Assembly (NCBI RefSeq): GCF_000373365.1
Contig: NZ_KB891219.1
Span: 166,123 to 230,122 of the forward strand
Direction of reading: 5' to 3'
Length of the DNA: 64,000 bases
Source of the DNA: Parafrankia discariae
GTDB lineage: Bacteria > Actinomycetota > Actinomycetes > Frankiales > Frankiaceae
Positions 26,484 to 35,378 of the stretch are shown here, in pieces. Position numbers and translations under genes: made by a program. Numbering within the stretch: position 1 is the stretch's first letter; each line of letters starts with the position of its first letter. The notes below the pieces were generated by a model, which saw only the letters and a program-made list of their open reading frames with translations, searched no databases and was not told where the DNA came from.

Positions 26484-28220
26484 TCAGGGCCGGTGGCGCA
26501 GGCTGCCCGCCGGGCGGCCACCGGCCTCGTCCTCGGACCGGTACTCGAGCGCGCCGTCGGGTGCGAGGCGCAGCCTGGTCGTGCCGCCGCTCGTGCACAC
26601 CGGCAGGCCCAGCAGGGTGGGGTTGTCGCCCGAGCCGCCGATGTCGCGCAGAACGACCTCGGGCCCGGAGCCCGCCGCGCCGCTGATCCCCACGAGCTGC
26701 TGGTCGCCGACGCACCGGATCGGCGCGCCGCCTCCCAACGCCCCCAGCCCGACCAGCGTGACCTCGGCGTGGCCCACGGTCTGGCCGCTCTCACCGGGCC
26801 GCAACGTGATCACGACGTCCTGCGCGACCCCCAGCCGCGAGGTGATCGGCCCCTCCCAGGTCCCGGCGTACCCGGCCGGCAGGGCCCCGGGCACCGTGGG
26901 ACCGGACCCGCCCGAAGGCGTTGGCGGTCCGCCGGCGGACGGATCCGCGGTCGAATGGTCGAGCAGGTCGGTCAGGGAGCCGAGCCCGGCGGTCGTCCCG
27001 GGACTCACCTCGGCGCCCGTGCCGGCGCCCGTGTCGCTGTCCGAGCCGCGTAGGGCGACCGTCATGACAGCCGTCACGATCACGGCGAGGCACACGACAC
27101 CCAGGGCGGCGACGGTCACGAGTGCGCGCCGCCCACCGCCCGGCCTGGCGACGGGTCCGACCGGGGCACCCGACGGTGCGGGCGGTGCGCCTGGTGGTGT
27201 GGCCCGCGATGCGCCCGACGGTGTGGCCCGTGTCGGTGTGGTCGGCATGGCCGGCGCCGGCGGCCAGGGCTGTGCCCGGTTGTGATCTTCGGGCGTGGGG
27301 TGGTCGTTGGTCGAGGTGATGACGGGGGCGTCCAGGTCGAGGAGCGCGACGGCCTGCCGGCTCAGCCCGGTGACCAGATCCTGCGGCAGCCATCCGGTGG
27401 TGATCAGCCCCGCGGCGCCGCCGCCCGGCGCGAGCTCCGCGAGCACGCCGAGCGGCCCCGGGCGCTCAGCCGGCGCCTTGCGCAGGCAGGCGTCCACGAC
27501 GGCACGCAACTCGGCCGGGACCGCGTCGAGCCGCGGCTCGCCCGTCAGGATGCCGTACATCACCGCGGGCATCCCGCTGCCCGAGAACGGGCCCGACCCC
27601 GTCGCGGCGAAGACGAGCACCGAACCGAGGGCGAAGACGTCGCTGGCCGGCCCGACGTCCCGCCCGCCGATCTGCTCGGGTGACATGAAGGCCGGCGAGC
27701 CGATCGCGGACCCCGAGTGGGTGAGCACGGTGGCGTCGAACGCGCGGGAGATCCCGAAGTCGATGACCCGTGGCCCGTCGAGGCCGAGCAGCACGTTCGA
27801 GGGCTTGAGATCGCGGTGCACCAGGCCGGCGGCGTGCACGGCACTCAGGGCCTCGGCGAGGCCGGCACCCAGTGCTCGCACGGTCGACACCGGCAGTGGG
27901 CCGCGTCGGCGCACCGCCTCCAGCAGGGACGGCCCCGGGACGTAACCGGTGACCAGATAGGGCTGCTCGGCATCCGGGTCGGCGTCGATCACCGGCGCGG
28001 TCCAGGAGCCGCCGACCCGGCGGGCCGCCTCGACCTCGCGGCGGAAGCGGGTCCGGAACGTCGGGTCGCCGGCGAACTCCGGCCGGATCACCTTGACGGC
28101 GACAGTGCGCCCGCCCGGGCTCCGGGCCAGGTACACCCGGCCCATCCCGCCGGCACCGAGCAGGCCGAGCAGCCGGTATCCGCCGGTGGTCCGGGGATCA
28201 TCCGCGCGGAGGGGTTCCAT
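26484..28220 (-). CDS. Membrane-anchored Ser/Thr protein kinase
   Basis: The protein has 578 residues from ATG 28220, with GGAGGAG 9-10 bases before it. The PknB-type kinase domain fills about 13-275: glycine loop LGAGGMGRV (21-29), Lys43, HRDLKPSN (135-142), DFG (154-156). All catalytic residues are present. A Pro/Ala/Thr-rich juxtamembrane stretch (about 305-362) leads to one TM helix (about 366-390) and an extracellular domain of about 185 residues. That domain has two Cys (in IRCVG and LPVCTS) likely to form a disulfide and no PASTA repeats; it looks like a small beta sandwich of unknown ligand. The 3' end faces the helicase-associated gene with 5 bases between stops. Confidence 0.92.
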   Translation of the reverse strand: MEPLRADDPRTTGGYRLLGLLGAGGMGRVYLARSPGGRTVAVKVIRPEFAGDPTFRTRFRREVEAARRVGGSWTAPVIDADPDAEQPYLVTGYVPGPSLLEAVRRRGPLPVSTVRALGAGLAEALSAVHAAGLVHRDLKPSNVLLGLDGPRVIDFGISRAFDATVLTHSGSAIGSPAFMSPEQIGGRDVGPASDVFALGSVLVFAATGSGPFSGSGMPAVMYGILTGEPRLDAVPAELRAVVDACLRKAPAERPGPLGVLAELAPGGGAAGLITTGWLPQDLVTGLSRQAVALLDLDAPVITSTNDHPTPEDHNRAQPWPPAPAMPTTPTRATPSGASRATPPGAPPAPSGAPVGPVARPGGGRRALVTVAALGVVCLAVIVTAVMTVALRGSDSDTGAGTGAEVSPGTTAGLGSLTDLLDHSTADPSAGGPPTPSGGSGPTVPGALPAGYAGTWEGPITSRLGVAQDVVITLRPGESGQTVGHAEVTLVGLGALGGGAPIRCVGDQQLVGISGAAGSGPEVVLRDIGGSGDNPTLLGLPVCTSGGTTRLRLAPDGALEYRSEDEAGGRPAGSLRHRP

Positions 28221-28549
28221 CCGGGACGACTCCTCCCGCCCGCCGCGTGACTGCCGGCCGGGGCGGCGGCCGTCCTGCGCGGCCGGCCCCGTCCCGCCGC
28301 CGTGCGACTCGGGCGACCTGGAACGATCGTTTGGGCAAGTCCCATCATGTAGCCCTCGGCCGCGGCGACGACCGGCGCCTCGGGCCATGGTGGGCTCCGG
28401 TTCCGGGAGTGTCACAGGTCATCCGGCGGCGGCGGCGGTCCGAACCCGCCGAAGTCGTAGACAAGGGGGTGCGGCGGACGTCCACGGGACGCCGGCCGGG
28501 CCGCCGTCCACGGGTCGGCACCTCGAGTCGGAAGGCACAGGCAGACAGC
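28221..28549. other. Divergent intergenic region between kinase and MarR genes
   Basis: About 330 bases holding the promoters of both flanking genes. The only clear element is a 10-bp palindrome at 28322-28331. No gene is supported here. Confidence 0.4.
28322..28331. promoter_or_regulatory. 10-bp palindrome AACGATCGTT
   Basis: A perfect self-complementary decamer in an AT-richer patch, about 100 bases upstream of the kinase start and 220 from the MarR start. A MarR-type dimer could bind it; inference from position only. Confidence 0.3.
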
Positions 28550-29188
28550 TTGAACGCGCACGCAGGTCACGGGTCGGATGGCGCGGGGCGCCGGGAGGCG
28601 GACCGCGACCCCGGCGGCGGACGGACGGAGCCGCCCGCCCCGCCCGGGGAGGCTGCCCCGCCCGGGGAGGCGACGTCCGGCGAGCCGGTGTTCGGCGAGG
28701 CGGCGACGCCGGCCGCCGAGCCGCGTTGGCTCGACGCCGACGAACGGGCCGCCTGGCGGGGTCTGATCGGTGTCATGACCCGGCTGCCCGCCGCCCTCGA
28801 CACGCAGCTCCGCCGGGACGCCGGGCTGAGCCACTTCGAGTACTCGGTGCTCGTCGGGCTGTCGGAGGCGCCGAACCGGACGCTCGCGATGGCCCGGCTC
28901 GCCCAGTTCACCTGCGGCTCGCTGTCCAGGCTCTCGCACGCGGTCAAGCGCCTCGAGGACAAGGGCTGGGTGCGCCGCGCCCCGTGCGCGGCCGACGGGA
29001 GAGTCACGAACGCCACGCTGACCGACACCGGTTTCGCGAAGCTGGCCGCCTCCGCTCCCGGCCACGTCGAGACCGTGCGCGACCTGGTCGTGGAGGCGCT
29101 CGCGCGGGACCAGCTCGACCAGCTCGCCGCCATCTGCGGCCAGATCCTCGACCGCCTCGACACCGTGCCGCCGCCCCGGTCGCGCTGA
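28550..29188 (+). CDS. MarR family transcriptional regulator
   Basis: The best start is TTG 28550, giving 212 residues with an acidic Pro/Gly-rich leader of about 60; GGAAGG lies 14 bases before it, so the start is uncertain. The core is clear: LSHFEYSVLVGLSEAPN, the DNA-recognition part GSLSRLSHAVKRLEDKGWVRR, and the wing CAADGRVTNATLTDTG. The C-terminal dimerisation helices end at RLDTVPPP. It stands alone between a divergent kinase gene and a convergent DUF2269 gene. The ligand is unknown. Confidence 0.83.
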   Translation: MNAHAGHGSDGAGRREADRDPGGGRTEPPAPPGEAAPPGEATSGEPVFGEAATPAAEPRWLDADERAAWRGLIGVMTRLPAALDTQLRRDAGLSHFEYSVLVGLSEAPNRTLAMARLAQFTCGSLSRLSHAVKRLEDKGWVRRAPCAADGRVTNATLTDTGFAKLAASAPGHVETVRDLVVEALARDQLDQLAAICGQILDRLDTVPPPRSR

Positions 29189-29248
29189 TCCGCCTGCCTG
29201 GCCTGCCTGGCTGCCCGGCCTGCCGGCCCGGCGCGACCCGCTCGAAGG

Positions 29249-29749
29249 TCAGACGCCTGTGGTCGACCCCGGCCGGGCGATCATCAGCACGGTGACCACG
29301 GCCCACAGCAGGCTGAACATGCCGGTGGTCATCGCGAGCCGCTTCGTCCGGGCGGCGATGGCCGCCTGACGCACGGGCCCGGCACCGGCCGGCCCGGTGC
29401 CCTCGCCCGGGGCGATCTCCTCCAGAAGCTGCCGCTGCCAGGGGAGGACCGCCGTCGCCAGCAGCACCGCCGCCAGCCCCGTCAGGATGATCGAGGCGAC
29501 GAGCCACGGGTCACCGAGGACGTCCATGCTCGCGGCGGTGGCGAAGCCGAAGATCGGCACTGTGATGCCGATCGCGGCATAGACGTTGCAGATGCGGTGC
29601 AGAGTCTCGACCACTCCGGTAGCCCGGACGTCGCCGGGGTCGCGCAGCGCCGCCCGCACCGCCGGCGCGTACATGCTCGCCGCGACCGTCACCGGGCCGA
29701 TGGCGATGATCGCTACGAGTACGTGGACGCTCAGCAGGAATGTGGTCAC
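29249..29749 (-). CDS. DUF2269-type integral membrane protein
   Basis: The protein has 166 residues from GTG 29749. Four hydrophobic segments are visible: about 3-26 (FLLSVHVLVAIIAIGPVTVA), 52-75, 80-101 and 140-160. The opening VHVLVAIIAIG and the pattern of basic loops match DUF2269 (predicted membrane) proteins. Function is unknown; some relatives accompany heme or copper proteins, but no such genes are near. Divergent from the GlxA-type regulator across 271 bases. Confidence 0.75.
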   Translation of the reverse strand: MTTFLLSVHVLVAIIAIGPVTVAASMYAPAVRAALRDPGDVRATGVVETLHRICNVYAAIGITVPIFGFATAASMDVLGDPWLVASIILTGLAAVLLATAVLPWQRQLLEEIAPGEGTGPAGAGPVRQAAIAARTKRLAMTTGMFSLLWAVVTVLMIARPGSTTGV

Positions 29750-30020
29750 GGGTCCGTCCTGGGAGTGCGGGGGCAGCCGGAGGAGTCGGCAACCGCCACG
29801 CTAGGCGTCCAGTCACCATTCCCGTGAGTGGCGGGAGCGCCAGCTGTCGACGGATTCCCGCCAGGGTGGTCCGACCCCTTCTGCCCTTGACACCCACAGC
29901 TGTCGGCGATCGATACTTCCTTTTCATGGCGTAATACCCCGGTGGGCGCGGCTCAGGTCACGGGCGGTACCGGCAGGATCGCCCGTTGGCGGGAAGCGGT
30001 CGCCTGGTTATCGTCCTGCC

Positions 30021-30998
30021 ATGCACACCGTGGCGGTCCTGGCCATCGACGGCGTGGTCCCCTTCGACCTGGCGGTACCGGTCGACACCTTCGGCCGGGC
30101 CCGGCTACCCGACGGCCGGGCCGCCTACCGGGTGAGGATCTGCGCTGGCCGGAGTGTCAACGGCGCCGTCGAGGCGGACGGCGGGGCGTTCTCCCTGCGG
30201 GCCCCCTGGGGGCTGGACACGCTCGCCGAGGCCGACACGATCGTCATCCCCGGCGTCGGCGAGCACGCCGGGCCCCTGCCGGAGGAGGCCGTCGTCGCGC
30301 TGCGGGCCGCCGCCGCGCGTGGCACCCGCATCGCCTCCGTCTGCGGCGGGGCGTTCCTGCTCGCGCAGACCGGCCTGCTGGACGGTCTGCGCGCCACCAC
30401 GCACTGGATCGCCGCCGAGGAGCTCGCCCGCCGTCACCCCACGGTGCGGGTGGACCCGAACGTGCTGTTCGTCGACAACGGGCAGATCCTCACCTCGGCC
30501 GGCGCCGCGGCCGGCCTCGACCTGTGTCTGCACATGATCCGCTCCGACCACGGGGTCGCCGTGGCGGCCGACGTCGCCCGGCTGTCAGTCGTCCCGCTGG
30601 CCAGGGAAGGCGGTCAGGCCCAGTTCATCGTCCGCGACCGCCCGCCGCCGGACGGCTCCGTCCTCGAACCGCTGCTGCGGTGGATGGAGGCGAACTGCCA
30701 CCGCCCGCTGACCGTGGACGACCTCGCCGCCCAGGCGATGACGAGCCCGCGCACGCTCAACCGCCGCTTCCGTGAGCAGACGGGTACGACCCCGTCCCAG
30801 TGGCTGCACCGGGTGCGCCTGCGCCAGGCGCAGTACCTGCTCGAGACCACCGGGCACTCGGTGGAGCGGATCGCCGCCCAGGTCGGCTTCGGATCGCCCA
30901 CCGCCTTCCGGGACGGGTTCCGCCGGCTGGTCGGCACCAGCCCGCAGGCCTACCGCCGGGCCTTCCGCGACGCCGGTGCCGTCACGCCTCCCGGGTAG
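30021..30998 (+). CDS. GlxA family AraC-type transcriptional regulator
   Basis: The protein has 325 residues. The N-terminal DJ-1/PfpI-like domain (about 3-190) has VAVLAIDGVVPFDLAVP, the nucleophile-elbow region ASVCGGAFLLAQTG with a Cys, and TTHW. The C-terminal AraC domain (about 222-315) has two helix-turn-helix units: LTVDDLAAQAMTSPRTLNRRF and SVERIAAQVGFGSPTAFRDGFRR. Members control catabolism of quaternary amines, amino acids or nitriles; the effector here is unknown. The 3' end overlaps the convergent crotonase gene by 17 bases. Confidence 0.92.
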   Translation: MHTVAVLAIDGVVPFDLAVPVDTFGRARLPDGRAAYRVRICAGRSVNGAVEADGGAFSLRAPWGLDTLAEADTIVIPGVGEHAGPLPEEAVVALRAAAARGTRIASVCGGAFLLAQTGLLDGLRATTHWIAAEELARRHPTVRVDPNVLFVDNGQILTSAGAAAGLDLCLHMIRSDHGVAVAADVARLSVVPLAREGGQAQFIVRDRPPPDGSVLEPLLRWMEANCHRPLTVDDLAAQAMTSPRTLNRRFREQTGTTPSQWLHRVRLRQAQYLLETTGHSVERIAAQVGFGSPTAFRDGFRRLVGTSPQAYRRAFRDAGAVTPPG

Positions 30999-31788
30999 GG
31001 AGCGGGTCGAAGACGGCCGACCGCTTCTCCGTACGCGCGGTCAGTGCCTCCGCGAGGCCCGGGCCCTCGAAGGCGATGTCCATCCGGCGGAGCGTGTCGG
31101 TCAGCGCGTCGTCCTGGGAACGATCGAGGTCCAGGTAGACCTGCTCCTTGATCATTGCCAGGGAGAACGGCGAGCAGTTGTCGACCAGGTCCTTCGCGTA
31201 GGCGACCGCGGCCTCCAGCACGGTCCCGTCGGGGACGACCTGGTGGACGAGCCCGAGCTTCGCGGCCTCCTGCGCGCCGACGGTCCGCCCGGTGAGGAGG
31301 AGATCCAGTGCCGGCTGGAGGCCGATGGCCCGCGGCAGCAGCCAGGAGACGCCGTACTCCGCCGCCAGGCCGAGCCGGGAGAACGCGGTCGCGATCTTCG
31401 CTGACTCGGCGGCGATGCGGATGTCGCTGCCCATCATGTAGGCGAAACCGATGCCCACCGCGGCGCCGTTCACCGCGGCGATCACCGGCTTGCGCAGGCG
31501 CATCGTGAGGGCCGGCAGGTCCTCGCGGGCCGGTACGAACTTCTTGATCGCTTCGGCGCCGTCGCGCAGCACCGCGAGATCGGCTCCGGCGCAGAAGCCC
31601 GCGCCGGCACCGGTGACCACGATTGCCCGGACCTGCGGGTCGTCATCCGCCGCGCGCAGGGCGGCCGCATACGCGAGCGCCATCGTGCTGGTCACCGCGT
31701 TGCGTGCCTGCGGTCGGTTGAACGTGATGACAGAGACGCCGTCGCGGATCTCGGTCAGGATCTCCTTCTCGTCGGTCTCCGCCGTCAC
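30982..31788 (-). CDS. Enoyl-CoA hydratase/isomerase (crotonase) family protein
   Basis: The protein has 268 residues from GTG 31788 with GGAGG upstream. Crotonase core: ITFNRPQARNAV, the first oxyanion-hole segment AGFCAGADLAVL, the second AAVNGAAVGIGFAYMMGSDIRIA, and a Glu in LAAEYGVSWLLPRAIG, the position used for proton transfer in many isomerases and hydratases. It probably acts on 2-enoyl-CoA thioesters in fatty-acid or steroid-type degradation. It is monocistronic, convergent with the GlxA gene and followed on its left by no cofunctional gene. Confidence 0.9.
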   Translation of the reverse strand: MTAETDEKEILTEIRDGVSVITFNRPQARNAVTSTMALAYAAALRAADDDPQVRAIVVTGAGAGFCAGADLAVLRDGAEAIKKFVPAREDLPALTMRLRKPVIAAVNGAAVGIGFAYMMGSDIRIAAESAKIATAFSRLGLAAEYGVSWLLPRAIGLQPALDLLLTGRTVGAQEAAKLGLVHQVVPDGTVLEAAVAYAKDLVDNCSPFSLAMIKEQVYLDLDRSQDDALTDTLRRMDIAFEGPGLAEALTARTEKRSAVFDPLPTREA

Positions 31789-31953
31789 CGCGCCCGCCTC
31801 CGTCGTCGTTGGTCGTCGCCCGCGAGCCTAGGGGACCGCGGGCAGGCGATGCGCCCGCTTGTGACATGGGTTGTGCCTGGCGGCCGGGAATCCCCGGCCG
31901 CCGCTTTCCGCTTCTGATCAGCTGCGGTTCCTGACCAGCCACGGTCCACTCGG

Positions 31954-32913
31954 CTACGTTCCACCGCGGACCCGGGCGTCGCCACGTGCCTGCGACCGCG
32001 CCGACTCGGCGGTGGCGCGTCCGCTGAAGCCGCTCTCGGTCAGCGAGTCCACCTCCTGCTCCTCGCCGTGGTCATTGGAGTGGAACGCCGCGGCCAACTT
32101 GGTAAGACCGGTGACGAGCGCGGCCAGCGCGACCCACAGGACGACGAACGAGTAGGTCGGGTGGTGGTGCGCCGCCGCCCAGAAGGCGATGCCGATCGAG
32201 AATGCACCGATCGCCAGCGGCGCCCACCACGGAGCCCCACCACGCAGGTTCCCGGCCGCCGTGCCGAACGCCGGACCACCGCGGCCGACGCGTCGGTGCG
32301 CGAACGACGTCGCGATGGCGTGGATGCCCGCGACCAGCAGATACCACGCCACCATGCGGGCCACCACGGTGAGCGTGGGCGCCGGCCAGGCGAGCGCGAC
32401 GATGCCGCCGATGACGAACAGCAGCGCCAGCAGGGCGTGCGTGGGGCGCCAGTCCGCCGCGGTCGTCATCGCGGCGGCGAGCTCACTGACCGCTGCGACC
32501 AACAGCATGATCCCGAGCAGGTTGGCGATCGAATTGCCGGTGGTGAGGCCGAACATCGGTATGGCCAGCGCGAAGAGGATCCAGCCGATCCCGAGCATCA
32601 GCAGCGCGGGACCGGCTTTCGCCGCCAGCCCAGGGCCGCCGATGGCCTTTTTGCCGCCAGCGCCCGGCCGACCGCCGTGCGCGTGATCACCGCGCGGGTG
32701 ATCCGGCTGGTTCTGGTGGGTGCGCTCGGGCGCCCGGGATCGATCCGCGAAGATCGTCTGTTCGTTCGTACCGGCGTTCGGATGCTCCGTGATCTCCCTG
32801 CCCGATGGGAGATCCCCACCTGATCGGGTGGAGAAGTCGCCGGGCAGGTCCGGATCGGCGCGCCCGCCGCGTCGTTCACGCCGCGGACCGCCGGCGCCAG
32901 TAGATGCACTCAT
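31954..32913 (-). CDS. HdeD-like (DUF308) membrane protein with long charged termini
   Basis: The protein has 319 residues from ATG 32913, preceded by GGAGGGG. Residues 1-98 are hydrophilic, rich in Arg, Asp, His and Gly. Six hydrophobic helices follow between about 100 and 275, arranged in three pairs as in HdeD/DUF308 proteins (LLMLGIGWILFALAIPMFG, then LLGIMLLVAAVSELAAAM and so on). The last 40 residues are charged. E. coli HdeD is an acid-stress membrane protein; actinomycete relatives are uncharacterised. The long N-terminal tail is not typical. Confidence 0.78.
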   Translation of the reverse strand: MSASTGAGGPRRERRGGRADPDLPGDFSTRSGGDLPSGREITEHPNAGTNEQTIFADRSRAPERTHQNQPDHPRGDHAHGGRPGAGGKKAIGGPGLAAKAGPALLMLGIGWILFALAIPMFGLTTGNSIANLLGIMLLVAAVSELAAAMTTAADWRPTHALLALLFVIGGIVALAWPAPTLTVVARMVAWYLLVAGIHAIATSFAHRRVGRGGPAFGTAAGNLRGGAPWWAPLAIGAFSIGIAFWAAAHHHPTYSFVVLWVALAALVTGLTKLAAAFHSNDHGEEQEVDSLTESGFSGRATAESARSQARGDARVRGGT

Positions 32914-33034
32914 GAGGTCATCCCCTCCATCGAAGTGGTGGTTGTGCCGCCTGTCCTCCTTCGCGCGTGCTCCTCACGTGTCCTCCGGTCTTTCACGTGC
33001 CCTGAGCGCGGGCATCTCATACCGTGCGTGACGA

Positions 33035-33047
33035 GATCGGTCCGATC
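33035..33047. promoter_or_regulatory. 13-bp perfect dyad upstream of the F420 oxidoreductase gene
   Basis: GATCGG-T-CCGATC lies 105 bases upstream of the start at 33152, in the 238-base divergent gap with the HdeD-like gene. A second GATCGGT half overlaps its right side. It is a good operator candidate; which regulator binds is unknown. Confidence 0.4.
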
Positions 33048-33151
33048 GGTACACACGACGGACCTGGTGGCAGGATCGGTTGCCTGCGTCGGTCCGCTGG
33101 CACCAACCTGATGACCGGCGGCGTGCCCGGGGACTGCAACGAGGAGACGCG

Positions 33152-34159
33152 ATGAAGATCGATTTCACTCTGTCTGACGACATCGCCTCGACCTCGACCA
33201 GTGCCGCCCAGGTCGAGAAGGACGGGTACGCCGGCGCCTGGGTCGGGGAGACCCGGCACGACCCGTTCATGCAGTGCCTCCAGGCCGCGACCGCGACCAG
33301 CTCCCTGACGGTCGGGACGTCGATCGCGATCGCGTTCGCCCGCACGCCGATGACGCTGGCGAACCTGGGATACGACCTGGCGCAGTACAGCGAGGGTCGG
33401 TTCGTCCTCGGCCTCGGCTCGCAGATCAAGCCGCACATCGAGAAGCGCTTCTCGATGCCGTGGTCGCACCCCGCCGCCCGCATGCGTGAGCTCATCCTGG
33501 CGATCCGGACGGTCTGGGACTGCTGGCAGAACGGCACGAAGCTGGACTTCCGTGGCGACTTCTACACCCACACGCTCATGACCCCGTTCTTCACCCCCAA
33601 GCCGCACGCCTTCGGCCCGCCCCCGATCTACCTCGCCGCGGTGGGACCCGGCATGACCGAGGTCGCCGGCGAGGTCGCGGACGGGTTCTTCGTCCATCCC
33701 TTCAGCACCATGCGCTACGTCGAGGAGGTGACGATTCCCGCGCTGCTGCGCGGCCGGGCCAAGGCTGGCAAGGCCGACCTGGAGGGCTTCACGATCTGCG
33801 GGCCCTCCTTCGTCACCATCGGCCGGACCGCTGAGGAGATGGGACGGTCGGTGGCCGCCACCAAGAAGCAGATCGCCTTCTACGGGTCCACCCCCGCCTA
33901 CCGCGCGGTCTTCGACATGCACGGCTGGGGCGAGGCGCAGCCCGAGCTGACCGCTCTCTCCAAGCAGGGCCGCTGGGATGACATGGCCGACCTGGTGACC
34001 GACGAGATGCTGGCCGAGTTCTCCGTCGTCGGCACCCCCGAGGAGGTCGGCCGCGCGCTCAGCGAGAAGATCGGCGGCGTCTACGCCCGGACCACGCTTT
34101 ACGACTCGGGCGGCTCCGACCCGGCGCACTGGCCCGCGGTGCTCGACGCGGCACGCTGA
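33152..34159 (+). CDS. LLM class F420-dependent oxidoreductase (TIGR03617-like)
   Basis: The protein has 335 residues from ATG 33152; GAGGAG lies 5 bases upstream. The TIM-barrel luciferase-like fold shows KDGYAGAWVGETRHDPF, LTVGTSIAIAFARTPMTLA, YSEGRFVLGLGSQI and the C-terminal VVGTPEEVGRALSEK. The HDPF and IAFARTPM strings are typical of the mycobacterial TIGR03617 group, predicted to use F420 rather than FMN. The substrate is unknown. First of three rightward genes (with DUF2889 and a crotonase), gaps 94 and 72 bases, suggesting a small acyl-CoA or steroid-type catabolic operon. Confidence 0.9.
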   Translation: MKIDFTLSDDIASTSTSAAQVEKDGYAGAWVGETRHDPFMQCLQAATATSSLTVGTSIAIAFARTPMTLANLGYDLAQYSEGRFVLGLGSQIKPHIEKRFSMPWSHPAARMRELILAIRTVWDCWQNGTKLDFRGDFYTHTLMTPFFTPKPHAFGPPPIYLAAVGPGMTEVAGEVADGFFVHPFSTMRYVEEVTIPALLRGRAKAGKADLEGFTICGPSFVTIGRTAEEMGRSVAATKKQIAFYGSTPAYRAVFDMHGWGEAQPELTALSKQGRWDDMADLVTDEMLAEFSVVGTPEEVGRALSEKIGGVYARTTLYDSGGSDPAHWPAVLDAAR

Positions 34160-34253
34160 CCTGCCCGGTCCGTCCTGTCCGTCCCAATCGGGAATGGGTA
34201 GCCGTCGCCAGGTGTCGTGCTAGACGAGTCCCGAGCCGCGGAGGGTGATCAGG

Positions 34254-35306
34254 ATGGCCTCGAGCTGGGAACTTGTAGCCCCACCGCCCGCGGAGCCGCC
34301 ACTGCACCCGCGGCACGGCATCCAGGAACCGACCGTGGGCAGCCCTCCGCGCCGGCCCGGTTCGGTCCGACGGACGATCACACTCGACTCGGCGCGTCCA
34401 GACGGCCCGACCGGAAATGTGATCATGATCGGTCGCGGTCGGGACCTGGTCACCGGCCTCGACGGCGCCGCCTCCGTGATCGCCGAGGCGATGTTCCGGT
34501 TCGAGATCGCCTTTCAGGGGCGACGCGAGATCCTGCGCGTCGAGACCGTTCCAGAGGTTCCCGCGCTGGCCGGCCTCGTCGGCGTCAGTTCCACATCCGG
34601 CTTCCGCCGTCACCTCGCCGAGATCGCGCCGGAGCTGCGCACCACCCACCCGCTGTTCGCCGCGTTGCTTGACGACGCCCCGGTGACCTCGCTCGTCTCC
34701 GGCTACGCGACAACCCGCATGGGGCTTGTCCACGGCAATGGGCGAATCATGCTGGCACAGGCCGATCAGTGCGCAGGCTGGGCGCGCGACGCGACGATCA
34801 TCGGCTCGATCGAGGACGGGAACGGCCCGCCCATGGTCACCGGTCCACCGGCGCCGTCCGTACTGGTGCCAGCCGATCCGATGGCATGGCACGAACTGGC
34901 CGGGCTGCCGCCACACGGCATGAGGCGGGCCCGCCGTCTTGACCTGCTCCCGACCGGTGTCGACGAACTGCGGCTGGACGTGTTCTTCCGAGACAGCTAC
35001 CAGTCCGACGGTGGACCTGAGGCCGTCATCCACGAGTACGAGGTGAACGCGGCGCTCGACTCGGGAACACTGACCTTCACCGAGATCGAGTCGACTCCTC
35101 GCGTGCTGCCCTGGGTCGAGTGCCCGCTCGCGGCCGCGAGCGCGGCCCGACTGGCTGGCACCGCTGCCGCCGACGCCCGGCAGGTCGTGGGCACGACCTT
35201 CCGCGGGACGTCCACCTGCACCCACCTGAACGACACACTGCGATCGCTTGGAGATGTCCCCGCCCTGGTGGCCATGCTGCCAGGCCGGTCGGCGCACCAG
35301 GCGTGA
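34254..35306 (+). CDS. DUF2889 domain-containing protein
   Basis: The protein has 350 residues from ATG 34254, with GGAGG 9 bases before it (a GTG at 34245 is too close to that site). Residues about 40-345 carry the DUF2889 features: RRTITLDSARPDG, an Asp-rich LVTGLDG part, paired Cys (ADQCAGW) and the final GTSTCTHLNDTLRSLGDVPAL. Conserved Cys and His suggest a metal or cofactor site. Family members often lie among acyl-CoA and F420 enzyme genes, as here. Function is unknown. Confidence 0.82.
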   Translation: MASSWELVAPPPAEPPLHPRHGIQEPTVGSPPRRPGSVRRTITLDSARPDGPTGNVIMIGRGRDLVTGLDGAASVIAEAMFRFEIAFQGRREILRVETVPEVPALAGLVGVSSTSGFRRHLAEIAPELRTTHPLFAALLDDAPVTSLVSGYATTRMGLVHGNGRIMLAQADQCAGWARDATIIGSIEDGNGPPMVTGPPAPSVLVPADPMAWHELAGLPPHGMRRARRLDLLPTGVDELRLDVFFRDSYQSDGGPEAVIHEYEVNAALDSGTLTFTEIESTPRVLPWVECPLAAASAARLAGTAAADARQVVGTTFRGTSTCTHLNDTLRSLGDVPALVAMLPGRSAHQA

Positions 35307-35378
35307 TCTTGCGGCGGGTGTGTCGATAGGAGAAGGTGGGGAGATTCGGACGGGCCACAATTTCCTCGGGAGTCCTTC

